From: Shewanellaceae bacterium UBA2521
Lineage (GTDB): Bacteria > Pseudomonadota > Gammaproteobacteria > Enterobacterales > Shewanellaceae
DNA length: 23,633 nucleotides
Assembly: GCA_002341165.1 (NCBI GenBank)
Contig: DDNL01000034.1
Span: forward strand, 4,384-28,016
Direction: 5' to 3'
A model generated the notes under the pieces. It worked only from the letters and a program-made list of their open reading frames with translations, made no database searches and was not told the origin of the DNA. Made by a program: the position numbers and the translations under genes. Shown one piece after another: positions 1 to 7,870 of the stretch; positions within the stretch are counted from its first letter, which is position 1, and every line of letters begins with the position of its first letter.

Positions 1-1
1 A

Positions 2-436
2 GATCATATTCTGTTCATTGCTTCAGGTGCTTTTCAGATGTCAAAGCCTTCTGACCTGATTCCTGAACTACAAGGTCGTCTGCCGATTCGTGTTGAACTT
101 GAAGCCCTTTCATCTAAGGATTTTCAGCGTATTCTGACAGAACCCAACCATTCTCTGACTGAGCAACAAATCGCCCTCATGCAAACAGAAAATGTGAATA
201 TTGAGTTTACTCAAGATGGTATTGAGCACATCGCTCAAGCTGCATGGCAAGTCAATGAGCGCACAGAGAATATTGGTGCACGTCGTCTACATACAGTGAT
301 GGAGCGCCTCATTGAGTCCATTTCTTATGAAGCCAGTGATCGCTCTGGAGAGAAGATCGTCATTGATACAGCATATGTGAATCGTCACTTAGATACATTC
401 GTTGAAGACGAAGATCTAAGCCGCTTCATTCTTTAA
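2..436 (+). CDS. hslU: ATP-dependent protease ATPase subunit HslU, C-terminal part (5' end outside window)
   Basis: The reading frame is open from base 2 and codes for about 144 C-terminal residues of HslU (ClpY), the AAA+ unfoldase that feeds substrates to the HslV peptidase in the cytoplasm. Visible family marks are the [27 protein letters not shown] stretch at the end of the ATPase core, the sensor-2 motif NIGARRL followed by a helical C domain, and the C-terminal tail DLSRFIL, which in this family inserts into HslV pockets to activate it. The tail is intact, so the gene looks functional. hslV would be expected just upstream, outside the window. The next gene starts 31 nt downstream on the same strand and is probably co-transcribed. 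Confidence 0.97.
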   Translation, partial: [144 protein letters not shown]

Positions 437-467
437 TTCTCAGAAGATATACGGCGTAGTATAACCA

Positions 468-854
468 GTGCGTGTTACACACCTTGAACTACAAAAAAAG
501 TCACGGCGTCTTGTCGTGACTTTTGCTGAGCAAGACACAGCTCATTTCAGCTTTGAGTTTTTACGTGTCTACTCGCCTTCAGCAGATGTTAAAAGTCAAT
601 CAAACCCTGTATTGCATAAACAAAATATCAGTATCTCAGCCATCGAAGCGGTAGGACATTACGCATTACGTATTCAGTTTGATGATGGTCATGGCACGGG
701 GCTTTATTCTTGGGATTATTTAGCTTACTTAGCACGTCACCAGCATCATTTATGGCAAAACTACCTCGATCGAGTAAAAAAATCACAAGGATCTCGGTCA
801 GAGCGTATTCCTCTTCGCGTCACTTATATAAAAAAATTTCAAAAAAAAACGTAA
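468..854 (+). CDS. DUF971 (gamma-butyrobetaine hydroxylase-like N-terminal domain) protein
   Basis: This small cytoplasmic protein of 128 residues belongs to the DUF971 / GBBH-like N-terminal family. The N-terminal half carries a beta-rich core with SFEFLRVYSPSADV, and the centre has the family-typical DGHGTGLYSWDYL segment. Single-domain DUF971 proteins are often found next to hslVU in beta- and gammaproteobacteria, as here. The function of stand-alone members is unsettled; roles related to iron-sulfur cluster handling or metal binding have been suggested for relatives. This copy has no cysteine, which argues against Cys-based metal binding. The start is GTG at 468, with only a weak purine-rich stretch upstream (AGAAG near 442), so translation may be coupled to hslU. 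The C-terminus is lysine-rich. Confidence 0.9.
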   Translation: MRVTHLELQKKSRRLVVTFAEQDTAHFSFEFLRVYSPSADVKSQSNPVLHKQNISISAIEAVGHYALRIQFDDGHGTGLYSWDYLAYLARHQHHLWQNYLDRVKKSQGSRSERIPLRVTYIKKFQKKT

Positions 855-905
855 CTCTTTGTATTTTTTTGATACACTCTTGTTTGTTATACAAAATAAA
901 AACGC

Positions 906-940
906 TCTTTGATGGGTAGATTTTTATATCAAAGGAGATC
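906..940 (+). promoter_or_regulatory. Hairpin covering the rraA-like Shine-Dalgarno
   Basis: Bases 906-913 pair with 928-935 (tctttgat with atcaaagg, the last pair being G-U) around a 14-nt loop. The right arm contains most of the AAAGGAG Shine-Dalgarno of the gene starting at 945. An AU-rich stem masking a ribosome site is the layout of RNA thermometers and other translational switches. The stem is weak and short, so a regulatory role is inference. Confidence 0.35.
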
Positions 941-944
941 AATC

Positions 945-1430
945 ATGCATTACAACACCTCACAGTTATGTGATATCTATTTAGATAGAGTCGATGTCTT
1001 AGAGCCTATGATGGCCAGCTTTGGTGGGCGCTTATCCTTTGGCGGCATCGTAACAACTATTAAATGTTTTGAAAACAATGGTCAAGTACATACAGCCTTA
1101 TCACAAGATGGGCTCGGCAAAGTGTTACTTATTGACGGTGGCGGATCGCTAAGGCGCGCACTCATTGATGGTGAGCTTGCCGAACTTGCACTCAATAACA
1201 ACTGGGAAGGCATTATAGTGTATGGCTGCGTGAGAGATGTTGAAGCACTCGAACAACTCGACATAGGTATTCAGGCTATCGCTTCCATTCCTGTGAGTGC
1301 AGACAGAAACGAAATCGGCGAAGTCGATATACCTGTAAACTTTGGTGGTGTTACCTTCTTACCTGAAGATCATATCTATGCAGACAGTACCGGTGTTATT
1401 TTATCTCCGGATCCATTAGACATAGAATAA
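945..1430 (+). CDS. rraA: RraA-family protein (putative regulator of RNase E activity A)
   Basis: This 161-residue soluble protein has the RraA / HMG-CHA aldolase-like fold. Diagnostic segments are the N-terminal TSQLCDIYLDRVDVLEP, the glycine-rich turn LIDGGGSLRRALIDGE, and the GCVRDVEALEQLDIGIQA motif, which holds the Arg-Asp pair conserved between RraA and metal-dependent aldolases. The C-terminal VNFGGVTFLPEDHIYAD segment is also typical. In E. coli RraA binds RNase E and lowers its activity; many relatives are instead class II aldolases or oxaloacetate decarboxylases, and sequence reading cannot fully separate these roles. I chose ATG 945 rather than an upstream in-frame ATG at 909 because AAAGGAG lies 7 nt before it and the family starts here. 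Length is normal. Confidence 0.93.
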   Translation: MHYNTSQLCDIYLDRVDVLEPMMASFGGRLSFGGIVTTIKCFENNGQVHTALSQDGLGKVLLIDGGGSLRRALIDGELAELALNNNWEGIIVYGCVRDVEALEQLDIGIQAIASIPVSADRNEIGEVDIPVNFGGVTFLPEDHIYADSTGVILSPDPLDIE

Positions 1431-1450
1431 ACTGTTTTATGCGATGCTTT

Positions 1451-1480
1451 CCTATTTTAATACCTCGAATTTAAAATAGG
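1451..1480. terminator. Hairpin between the convergent rraA and TRIC-family genes
   Basis: A perfect 10-bp inverted repeat (cctattttaa at 1451-1460, ttaaaatagg at 1471-1480) with a 10-nt loop sits between two convergent genes and covers the last codons of the minus-strand gene. No long T tract follows on either strand. It is probably a bidirectional terminator or a 3'-end stabiliser. Confidence 0.5.
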
Positions 1481-2074
1481 TAAAGACATTTGCCAATAAA
1501 TAGCAGCTAAGCGTATTGCTAATGTAGTTGAAATGGAGCATATTGCGCTCAACTGTGCAGATAAACCTAAATAAAATCCGCTGCTATAGACTAATGCGCC
1601 TATCAGAGCTGCTGTTGCATACACTTCTTTTTGCAATACTAGAGGTATGCGCCGACATAACACATCTCGCATAATACCGCCTCCAACGCCGGTTAACACT
1701 CCCATGAAAATAGCAATGTTCCATGAGTAACCAAGCATTAATGCTTTGTCTGCACCGATCATGGTAAACAGAGCCAAACCAAATGCGTCTGCAAATTGTA
1801 ATAAAGATAATCTTGCTTGCTTGGATTCTCTGATCATCACAAGGCTAAGTAAAACAGTAATGGAAATCATCCAGAGATAGTTAGAGTCACTTAACCAAAA
1901 AACAGGCGTCACGCCCAAAATAATATCTCGGGTTGTGCCTCCTCCCACAGCAGTGACAATAGCTAACACCAGTATGCCAAAAGGATCCATTCTATGTTTG
2001 AAGCCTGCCAACACACCTGTTAAAGCAAAAATAGCTGTACCAAAAAGGTCAAAAATATAAATAATGTTTTGCAT
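1457..2074 (-). CDS. TRIC cation channel / UPF0126 family membrane protein (YicG-like)
   Basis: This 205-residue inner-membrane protein has about seven hydrophobic helices and an internal duplication. Each half carries the family motif: AVGGGTTRD at residues 42-50 and GVGGGIMRD at 129-137. The GGG kink and the Arg-Asp pair match the pore-lining elements described for prokaryotic TRIC (trimeric intracellular cation) channel homologues. Length is normal for the family. Transport of K+ or another monovalent cation is known for characterised relatives; the substrate here is not shown by the sequence. The start is ATG 2074, without a clear Shine-Dalgarno. A good sigma70-like promoter lies just upstream. 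The gene is convergent with rraA. Confidence 0.92.
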   Translation of the reverse strand: MQNIIYIFDLFGTAIFALTGVLAGFKHRMDPFGILVLAIVTAVGGGTTRDIILGVTPVFWLSDSNYLWMISITVLLSLVMIRESKQARLSLLQFADAFGLALFTMIGADKALMLGYSWNIAIFMGVLTGVGGGIMRDVLCRRIPLVLQKEVYATAALIGALVYSSGFYLGLSAQLSAICSISTTLAIRLAAIYWQMSLPILNSRY

Positions 2075-2110
2075 ATAATGCGTTATTCTTTACCGACTCA
2101 AAAATGCGAT

Positions 2111-2140
2111 ATTATATGCAAGTTATAAAGGTTCTCGCAA
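2111..2140 (-). promoter_or_regulatory. Sigma70-like promoter of the TRIC-family gene
   Basis: On the minus strand a perfect TATAAT (2111-2116) is preceded by TTGCGA (2135-2140, four of six consensus bases) with an 18-bp spacer. Transcription would start near 2104 and give a leader of about 30 nt. The -10 box is half of an 11-bp inverted repeat (2069-2079 and 2111-2121) whose other arm spans the start codon. Confidence 0.5.
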
Positions 2141-2211
2141 GTGAGTTGAACTTTGATATATATAAGATAGGTTTGCTCTGATAATAAAGTGACCATGAGC
2201 TCTGGTAAATA

Positions 2212-2306
2212 AGAAAAGTTAAACACTAAACTTTAATTTAAATATTAAATGATGCTTATCTAAAAAATAAATAAGCGTAAAGTATAAGCTCACTTTTAAC
2301 TTTTCT
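2212..2306. repeat. Long inverted repeat downstream of the carbonic anhydrase gene
   Basis: Bases 2212-2223 (agaaaagttaaa) are exactly complementary to 2295-2306 (tttaacttttct). Inside lies a smaller 6-bp inverted repeat (gcttat / ataagc). On the minus strand this forms a cruciform-like AU-rich structure immediately after the carbonic anhydrase stop codon. It may act as a 3'-end structure; a normal T tract is missing. Confidence 0.4.
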
Positions 2307-2321
2307 ACCTTTATAAAAAGA

Positions 2322-2960
2322 CTAGCGAATAGGTACAAATTGATTCGTTTGAGTTTGGTACTCATAAAGCTCAGAATCAGCTAAATTGAAATACCATGCA
2401 TGTAAATTTAATCTCTTATCCGCTACAGCTTCTTTTACATAAGGATAAGCAGCTAAGTTATTTAATGAGTTGACAATACAGCCTTGCTCACAAGCTTGTA
2501 TTTTTTCATCATCTGTTGCATTGTGCATGCCTTGGACAATACGATCTTTAACTTTTACAAGTGGAGAAACCCAAGGTCTAATATAATCAAAACCACCCTG
2601 ATCTTCTGAAATATCTTTAAACAAGGTTCTCACACCACCACAATTACTGTGTCCCATAATGATGATATCCTGAACTTTCAGATGTTTGACGGCATACTCA
2701 ATCGCTGAAATCGTACCATATTCAATGTGCGACTGCTCATAAGAAGGCACAATATTCGCCACATTACTCACAAGAAATAGATCGCCTAATTCAGCCTGTG
2801 TCATGATCGCTGCATTAATTCTCGAATCGCTACAGCTGATCACCATAGTTTTAGGTTGTTGTCCTACAGCAGCTTGCTTACGATAAGTCGTAAAAGACGC
2901 GCTATGATAGTCTTCACGAAATGCTTTATAACCATCAATAAGTTGTGTATAGCTTTTCAT
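2322..2960 (-). CDS. Beta-class carbonic anhydrase
   Basis: The 212-residue cytoplasmic enzyme interconverts CO2 and bicarbonate. The catalytic zinc site is complete: CSDSR at residues 43-47 (Cys43 as ligand, Asp45/Arg47 as the conserved dyad) and HSNCGG at 104-109 (His104 and Cys107 as ligands). Flanking segments ELGDLFLVSNVANIV and SAIEYAVKHLKVQDIIIMGH are typical of bacterial beta-CAs (Can/CynT type), and length is normal. I chose ATG 2960 because GAAGGA lies 7 nt upstream; a start at 3005 would add 15 residues without a comparable ribosome site. It likely supplies bicarbonate for carboxylation reactions. It stands alone, with intergenic spaces on both sides. Confidence 0.95.
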   Translation of the reverse strand: MKSYTQLIDGYKAFREDYHSASFTTYRKQAAVGQQPKTMVISCSDSRINAAIMTQAELGDLFLVSNVANIVPSYEQSHIEYGTISAIEYAVKHLKVQDIIIMGHSNCGGVRTLFKDISEDQGGFDYIRPWVSPLVKVKDRIVQGMHNATDDEKIQACEQGCIVNSLNNLAAYPYVKEAVADKRLNLHAWYFNLADSELYEYQTQTNQFVPIR

Positions 2961-3196
2961 ATTTTTTCCTTCATATACAAACCTAAATAAAACAACTCTA
3001 TACATAGAGCTCTGAAATCAATTCACTTAGTTTACCATTAAAGCCAAGCCTAAATGATTATTTTTCAAGCAAATGCAGCTTGTTTCACATTTCTTATTGT
3101 TTGAATATGATAAAAAAGAATGCTTTCTCATTTCAGATCTATTTTTTTCGTGTTAAGATGGGATTTTTCTCGGTGAACTAAAGGAATAGGCTCCAC

Positions 3197-3406
3197 ATGA
3201 AATACATGGACTGCAATACACTGAACAGCATCAATCATCGTAATCTTTCTATCGGCTCGCTGATACAATTATCCTCGCCTACCGTGCACCTTGCGGAACA
3301 TATTACCAAATATAACAACACCCTTGGCTCATGCTCAAGAGACTCCAACAGCTTACCGCAAGCGACTCAAGAACACTCTGACTCTTTACATTATCTTATG
3401 TTATGA
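3197..3406 (+). CDS. Possible small protein, 69 aa, unknown
   Basis: A 69-codon ORF begins with ATG 9 nt after AAAGGAAT, a good ribosome site, in a region with no other gene. The product is polar, Ser/Asn/His-rich, has no signal peptide or membrane segment, and resembles no family I know. Its two cysteines (positions 6 and 46) form no obvious motif. It could be a real orphan small protein, a leader peptide, or chance. The ribosome site is the only positive evidence. Confidence 0.3.
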   Translation: MKYMDCNTLNSINHRNLSIGSLIQLSSPTVHLAEHITKYNNTLGSCSRDSNSLPQATQEHSDSLHYLML

Positions 3407-4009
3407 GCTAACACGACAAGGTAACTCCGTCTCTTCCGCTCTCAATACATGATCTATATCTTATACACTTATGTATCAGATATAAACTTTCACCTGCTAC
3501 TTACTACAACCTCGTCACACTCGCCCAAAGCAGTGAGCACGTGACACTGAATATGCTCAACCAAAACGTTTATGCACTGTATTCAATACCCTATTTGAAG
3601 TAAATATATTGTAATCAACTCGTGCTACTCACAGATCTAAAATAGAGCAAAAAAAGGAACAACATATCTCATTACAACATTTAAATAAAAATTACTTGTT
3701 TTGATTTTATAATTATCAAATAAGGATCAATATTACAGCTCTTCACAAGATCTATGTGTACATTTTGGCTTAACCAAAAATAGATTTATGCAGAATTAAT
3801 TGATCAAGTTAAGTTTACTCAGTCATCAAAAGCTGCTCTTATTCCACATCACATCAGATTTTTTGATCGGAATTTGACCTGCCCCTTTCATGGAAAAAAT
3901 CAAAGAACTTCGCACCTAATGCTATGAAATTAACTAAAATAATAAATGCGCCCCTATTCAGAACATAAGTAATTTGTGAAGTTGTCTCACTCATAAAAGG
4001 AACTAATTC
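3407..4009. other. Intergenic region without a recognised gene
   Basis: These 603 bases contain no convincing ORF. The AT-rich middle has a small inverted repeat (atacat / atgtat near 3446-3477). Near 3875-3888 the sequence tgacctgcccc resembles the ends of some IS3-type elements. It is followed by a truncated nine-codon reading frame at 3890-3919 (MEKIKELRT, then stop). This may be a decayed insertion-sequence end but is very weak. The ribosome site AAAGGA for the next gene closes the region. Confidence 0.5.
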
Positions 4010-5062
4010 ATGATCTACTTAGCACATAAACCATTCAAAATACGCCTAGTTCACCCTCCTTTGTTTTTTTTTGGCTCATCCAAACTCTACTTCAATCCAC
4101 ACAATCGTAAGTATACCTACAGAACAACATACTTAATCTTAAGTGTTATAGGAGCTACTATATTTCCTGTTAAGTGGGCATATACTACCGTAAGATCTGA
4201 ATATAATATCCAATATGACTCTCACCATATCAATGATACAAGCCTACAAGCAGAAGTCGAAACAAGATCTCACAGAAGTGTGGATGACAGCAGTATCATG
4301 TCAAGTGGTCGTCTACCGGAGGAATTCAATGCTAAATACATCAACACGCCTGTTTTATTTGATAATATCTTAGAACTAAAAAGAGAAGAACCTTTATACC
4401 CTTGGTACAAAACCAATGAATACAACTCAAGCGCCAACTTGTTACAAGCAGCGCAAGAACTCGATACATGGGAAACGCAAAAATATACCCATCTTAATAT
4501 GACTGAAACAAATTATATAAAAGAAGCTATTCATCAATACGAATTAAAAACTGATGCTGTGATGGCGAAAGCAAACTCACCTTTATTCGAGAACGAGGTA
4601 GACGTCAATATATTAAAAAACATTTCGGATAAAATGCCACCTTATCGATCTAACCTGTACTACCCTGTTGTCGTCTCTAAAGCAGATATCCCAACACTCA
4701 CAAATAAAGTTTTTACTTTTGAGCCTTATTTCATCACGCCTGGACACCCACTACAGACAAGCACCAAATTCGCAACGCTCACAGAAAACCTTCAACAAGG
4801 AGAAGAAGTCATTTTATTAGAAATTAATACTAAAATGCATATCAACACACCTATTTCATCTTTTCAAGATGAACCTGGAAACATTGATTTTCTCGTTGTC
4901 GCAAAGGATAAGTACTACCAAGTAGTCAATCAACAAAAATACGAATTTGGACTCTATCAAAATAAAATTACGCTCGCTGAAGTCGATCCTCCACTCCTAT
5001 CAAAAAGAGAAGCCGTACAAGCTATCGCACACCATCGTGTAGAAGAGTGTCAACTTAGGTAA
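4010..5062 (+). CDS. Uncharacterised single-pass membrane protein, 350 aa
   Basis: I do not recognise this family. The N-terminus is short and basic (residues 1-38, with Lys, Arg and His), followed by one hydrophobic segment at about 39-54 that should anchor it in the inner membrane with the rest outside. The remaining roughly 290 residues are polar, mixed helix and strand, with proline-rich turns (for example LPEEFNAKYINTPVLFDNI and FEPYFITPGHPLQTSTKF) but no catalytic motif. There is a single cysteine near the C-terminus. ATG 4010 is preceded by AAAGGA at a suitable distance. A GC-rich hairpin follows at 5079. It could be a periplasm-facing structural or regulatory protein, but no function is supported. 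Orientation matches the next orphan gene 218 nt downstream. Confidence 0.75.
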   Translation: MIYLAHKPFKIRLVHPPLFFFGSSKLYFNPHNRKYTYRTTYLILSVIGATIFPVKWAYTTVRSEYNIQYDSHHINDTSLQAEVETRSHRSVDDSSIMSSGRLPEEFNAKYINTPVLFDNILELKREEPLYPWYKTNEYNSSANLLQAAQELDTWETQKYTHLNMTETNYIKEAIHQYELKTDAVMAKANSPLFENEVDVNILKNISDKMPPYRSNLYYPVVVSKADIPTLTNKVFTFEPYFITPGHPLQTSTKFATLTENLQQGEEVILLEINTKMHINTPISSFQDEPGNIDFLVVAKDKYYQVVNQQKYEFGLYQNKITLAEVDPPLLSKREAVQAIAHHRVEECQLR

Positions 5063-5078
5063 ACTCAAAAAAATAATA

Positions 5079-5098
5079 AAGGCCACCAATGTGGCCTT
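5079..5098. terminator. GC-rich hairpin after the 350-aa orphan gene
   Basis: An 8-bp stem (aaggccac / gtggcctt) with a CAAT tetraloop lies 17 nt past the stop codon. The left flank is A-rich, so the best T tract follows the stem on the minus strand (TTTATTATTTTTTT). On the plus strand only a few T follow. It can serve as a terminator for the plus gene and a strong barrier to antisense transcription. Confidence 0.6.
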
Positions 5099-5126
5099 AT
5101 ATAAAGATAAAATAAGCTCTATACAA

Positions 5127-5181
5127 ACATAAAAAAATTAAAGTTAAATAAAAAAATAAAATTGAAAATAAAAATAAAAAA
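5127..5181. repeat. A-rich low-complexity tract
   Basis: About 55 bases are made almost only of A runs separated by T (patterns such as aaaaaataaa). Phased A tracts bend DNA and can act as promoter UP elements or H-NS/MvaT-like binding sites. It lies 100 nt upstream of the next start codon. The role is inferred. Confidence 0.5.
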
Positions 5182-5280
5182 TCTCAGTATATCTAAAGAA
5201 AAAACAAAATGTTTGCAGTTCAATTGATAACAAGAGATAATAAGAGTATGCATTATTAAAACTATAGTAAGGAATCAGAA

Positions 5281-6015
5281 ATGTTTTATTGCCGCCAAAT
5301 TAAAACGATGTCCATGCTGCTTTTATGTTACAGTAGTACATTATCATTTGCCCACGTCAAACAAGAGACTGGACAAAAAAGAATTGACAAACTTTACAAC
5401 GAAGTCGATCGCGTTTGCCGTAGCAGTATCGCTATGATCAATGCAACCAACGATCCGAAAAAAAAGCAAACTTATGCATTACGTTATCAACAAAGTTTAG
5501 CACCAGCACAAGCTGTAGATCCTGATGCTTATCCAGATTTAGTCAATCGCTGTAATGCGATTATAGCGCCACATTTGCCTAAGCCTAAGCCGAAAATAAG
5601 CTATCGCAAACCAAACTATTCAAGTCACACTACTAAGGCAGATAACCCGCAAGAGCAAGACCGTCTTGTTGCCCAAGCACTTGGATTTAAGAGAATGCAG
5701 CGTGGTATTGGAAAACTCCAAAATATGTTAGCTCAAGGTAAAATCAGCCAAAGTGAAGCCAAAAAGCTACTTATTTTACCCAGCGAACAAGAATACTTTC
5801 AGGTAGAAAATATTTTGACCGACTATGTGGCGTTTAAAAGCTTACATGATCGCTATAACTCGACTCTTATCATGATAGAACGAGAAGCCGATACCTTTTA
5901 TGCTGAGAACAGTCCTTTACCGACTTCTTATTATCGCTTCGTAGGCATTAAAGACTTCAAAAACTTGCTAGGCCAGCAGCAGCAAAAACTTATCTTTGCT
6001 CGTATTAGACCTTAA
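5281..6015 (+). CDS. Uncharacterised exported protein, 244 aa
   Basis: I do not recognise this family. Residues 1-24 form a signal peptide (basic start, hydrophobic MSMLLLCYSSTL, cleavage probably after SFA-24), so the mature protein should be periplasmic or secreted. The mature part is basic and mostly helical, with two cysteines (Cys46 and Cys91) that could form a disulfide joining two helices, a Pro/Lys-rich linker at about 97-108, and a second helical half with a Gln-rich C-terminus. There is no enzymatic motif. The start is supported by AAGGA about 8 nt upstream of ATG 5281. It is convergent with the hydrolase gene and shares a bidirectional hairpin with it. The size and helical repeats would suit a periplasmic adaptor, but that is a guess. 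Confidence 0.8.
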   Translation: MFYCRQIKTMSMLLLCYSSTLSFAHVKQETGQKRIDKLYNEVDRVCRSSIAMINATNDPKKKQTYALRYQQSLAPAQAVDPDAYPDLVNRCNAIIAPHLPKPKPKISYRKPNYSSHTTKADNPQEQDRLVAQALGFKRMQRGIGKLQNMLAQGKISQSEAKKLLILPSEQEYFQVENILTDYVAFKSLHDRYNSTLIMIEREADTFYAENSPLPTSYYRFVGIKDFKNLLGQQQQKLIFARIRP

Positions 6016-6042
6016 ACTTCATCCTGCATTGTATATAAATAG

Positions 6043-6074
6043 GTTGAGACTTCTACATGGATAAAAGTCTCAAC
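6043..6074. terminator. Bidirectional terminator between convergent genes
   Basis: A perfect 10-bp stem (gttgagactt 6043-6052, aagtctcaac 6065-6074) with a 12-nt loop lies between the plus-strand gene ending at 6015 and the minus-strand gene ending at 6092. A short T-rich stretch follows in each direction, so it probably ends both transcripts. Confidence 0.65.
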
Positions 6075-6091
6075 AACCACCTCTTTAAAGC

Positions 6092-7870
6092 TTACTCATG
6101 AAAAGCCGTATCTTGCATTACGCTTAATTTACCTTGCCAAATATCTCCAAGCTTCTTAAAAAATGTTTTTTTATCAAAAGCTAAAGACGCTGGAAGTTGA
6201 TAAGAGAAACTCATTTCTTGTCCTTGCATACCCTCTAAATACTTCATCTTCCCCCGATCAAGATGTAATAAATAATCCGTCACATATTGATCGACCAAAT
6301 CAAACTGATCAAGCGATGCAGGAGGTGCGACCTGAAACAGATCAGTGATATGACGCCCCTTAAAAATATAGCTGTGCTCAATACTTTCTTGAATCCAAAG
6401 ATAGTACCCTTGAGGAAATACAGATTTCATCTGCTTGTACCAAAAACTAGGCGTGGCGAAATCGTATTCATTACCAATGATTAAAACAGGATGCTTACTA
6501 CCTATATCTGACACAGGATCAGCGACGTTTGACCAATCTTGGCACAGCAAAGAACCCAATTTGTTGACGTCAAATATATCCCACTTTGGCAGACTCCAAG
6601 ATACAGAGTCAGGTAAAGGTTTAGTCATCCATTGATCCGTGCACAATATAGCATCTTGAGCAGTATTGAGTTGATAACCCGACTGATATATATCTTCATA
6701 AGTGTCCAATGTTTCTATCACAAGTCTTATAAAGACTTCCATTTGAGTGCGTTCAATATGCTCATTGAACCAATAAAACATCACAAATAAATGTATCGCC
6801 CACTCTTTTTGATCAGGTTGACGTATATCGATATTAGGTAAATACAAAACTCTCGTAATTAAATCATATGCGAACTGCTTCCAAAAGACCTCTTGATCCT
6901 TGAATGATATAGACGCATCTTGTTCTACAGCATAAGTGTCTTGATCAAGTGTTACGCTATCTTGATAAGAAAGTACAAAAGATAAAAAATCTCTAATGAC
7001 TAAAGGATAATGATAATACGCAACAACTGCATTTCGATAGGTTTCTGAGAACTGCTCATCATTATTCAAATCTATAAACAGATTGCAGAGTTGATCATGA
7101 AGGCGCATCTTACAAATTTGAGATAAAACGTACTCGGTATTGCGCTTCAGCGTTGTTTGCATCATGTGCTTGATTTCCAAACTGTTCGTGCTAAAGGGCG
7201 ACATAGGAGAATCAAAAACAAAAGCGCGACTGTGCTCTGGGTACTGTTTCAAATACAAAGCACCAGCAAGAGTACCGTATGAGTATCCAATAAAATTAAT
7301 TTTTTCTGCACCTAAGATTTGCCTTAAGCGATCCATATCTTTGACTAAGGTCTGAGTTCCCATAAAAGAAGTAAAATCAAATTGATTTGCATCACACTGC
7401 ACACTATTGGGCTTCAATTTATGCCCTGTACACACATTAAATTCTTCAGCAAAACTACTGTAGCCTGTACCTCGAGGATCTAATCCAATAATATCAAACT
7501 GATCGATAAGCTCTTGGGGTAAACCCTCAAGAAAATCTAACAATAAACCTGATGAGCTCAAACCAGGGCCACCAAAGTTCACCCATAACGTACCTATTTT
7601 ATGCTGTGGATGACGCGCTCGATGGAGACTAAAAAATAAATGAACCAGCTCTCCATCAGGCTGTTGATAATCTTTAGGTGCCGTAAATTGATAACACTCC
7701 ATTTCATCACGGTATAAATCACTTCTTTCAAACAGTTCGTGGCAACCTATGATAGGTTCAAGTGTATCAAAAAGTGCCACAGAAGACTGATGCAAGGCTA
7801 GAGGATGTGCTGAAACCACTTTCCAAGACAACAAACACATCACCCCTAAAAAAAATCGAGATTTAAACAT
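6092..7870 (-). CDS. Secreted alpha/beta hydrolase, peptidase S33 / TAP-like family
   Basis: The 592-residue protein has a signal peptide (residues 1-21, cleavage after VSA) and the layout of tripeptidyl-aminopeptidase-like alpha/beta hydrolases. The oxyanion-hole motif NFGGPG is at 98-103, the strand GLDPRGTGYS at 129-138, and the nucleophile elbow GYSYG at 195-199 with catalytic Ser197. The C-terminal TAP-like domain supplies Asp470 (IIGNEYDFATP) and His499 (ESIEHSY), giving a complete triad. The cap region between is long. Several cysteines (43, 59, 147, 159) suggest disulfides in the periplasm or outside. Characterised relatives remove N-terminal proline or tripeptides, but some are esterases; the substrate is not determined. 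It is monocistronic on the minus strand, far from the RTX gene upstream. The Shine-Dalgarno is weak (GAGA before ATG). Confidence 0.9.
   Translation of the reverse strand: MFKSRFFLGVMCLLSWKVVSAHPLALHQSSVALFDTLEPIIGCHELFERSDLYRDEMECYQFTAPKDYQQPDGELVHLFFSLHRARHPQHKIGTLWVNFGGPGLSSSGLLLDFLEGLPQELIDQFDIIGLDPRGTGYSSFAEEFNVCTGHKLKPNSVQCDANQFDFTSFMGTQTLVKDMDRLRQILGAEKINFIGYSYGTLAGALYLKQYPEHSRAFVFDSPMSPFSTNSLEIKHMMQTTLKRNTEYVLSQICKMRLHDQLCNLFIDLNNDEQFSETYRNAVVAYYHYPLVIRDFLSFVLSYQDSVTLDQDTYAVEQDASISFKDQEVFWKQFAYDLITRVLYLPNIDIRQPDQKEWAIHLFVMFYWFNEHIERTQMEVFIRLVIETLDTYEDIYQSGYQLNTAQDAILCTDQWMTKPLPDSVSWSLPKWDIFDVNKLGSLLCQDWSNVADPVSDIGSKHPVLIIGNEYDFATPSFWYKQMKSVFPQGYYLWIQESIEHSYIFKGRHITDLFQVAPPASLDQFDLVDQYVTDYLLHLDRGKMKYLEGMQGQEMSFSYQLPASLAFDKKTFFKKLGDIWQGKLSVMQDTAFHE

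Noticed and set aside
710..919. Plus-strand 69-codon frame overlapping the DUF971 gene end
   Set aside because: It overlaps a recognised gene in another frame and has no ribosome site or family resemblance.
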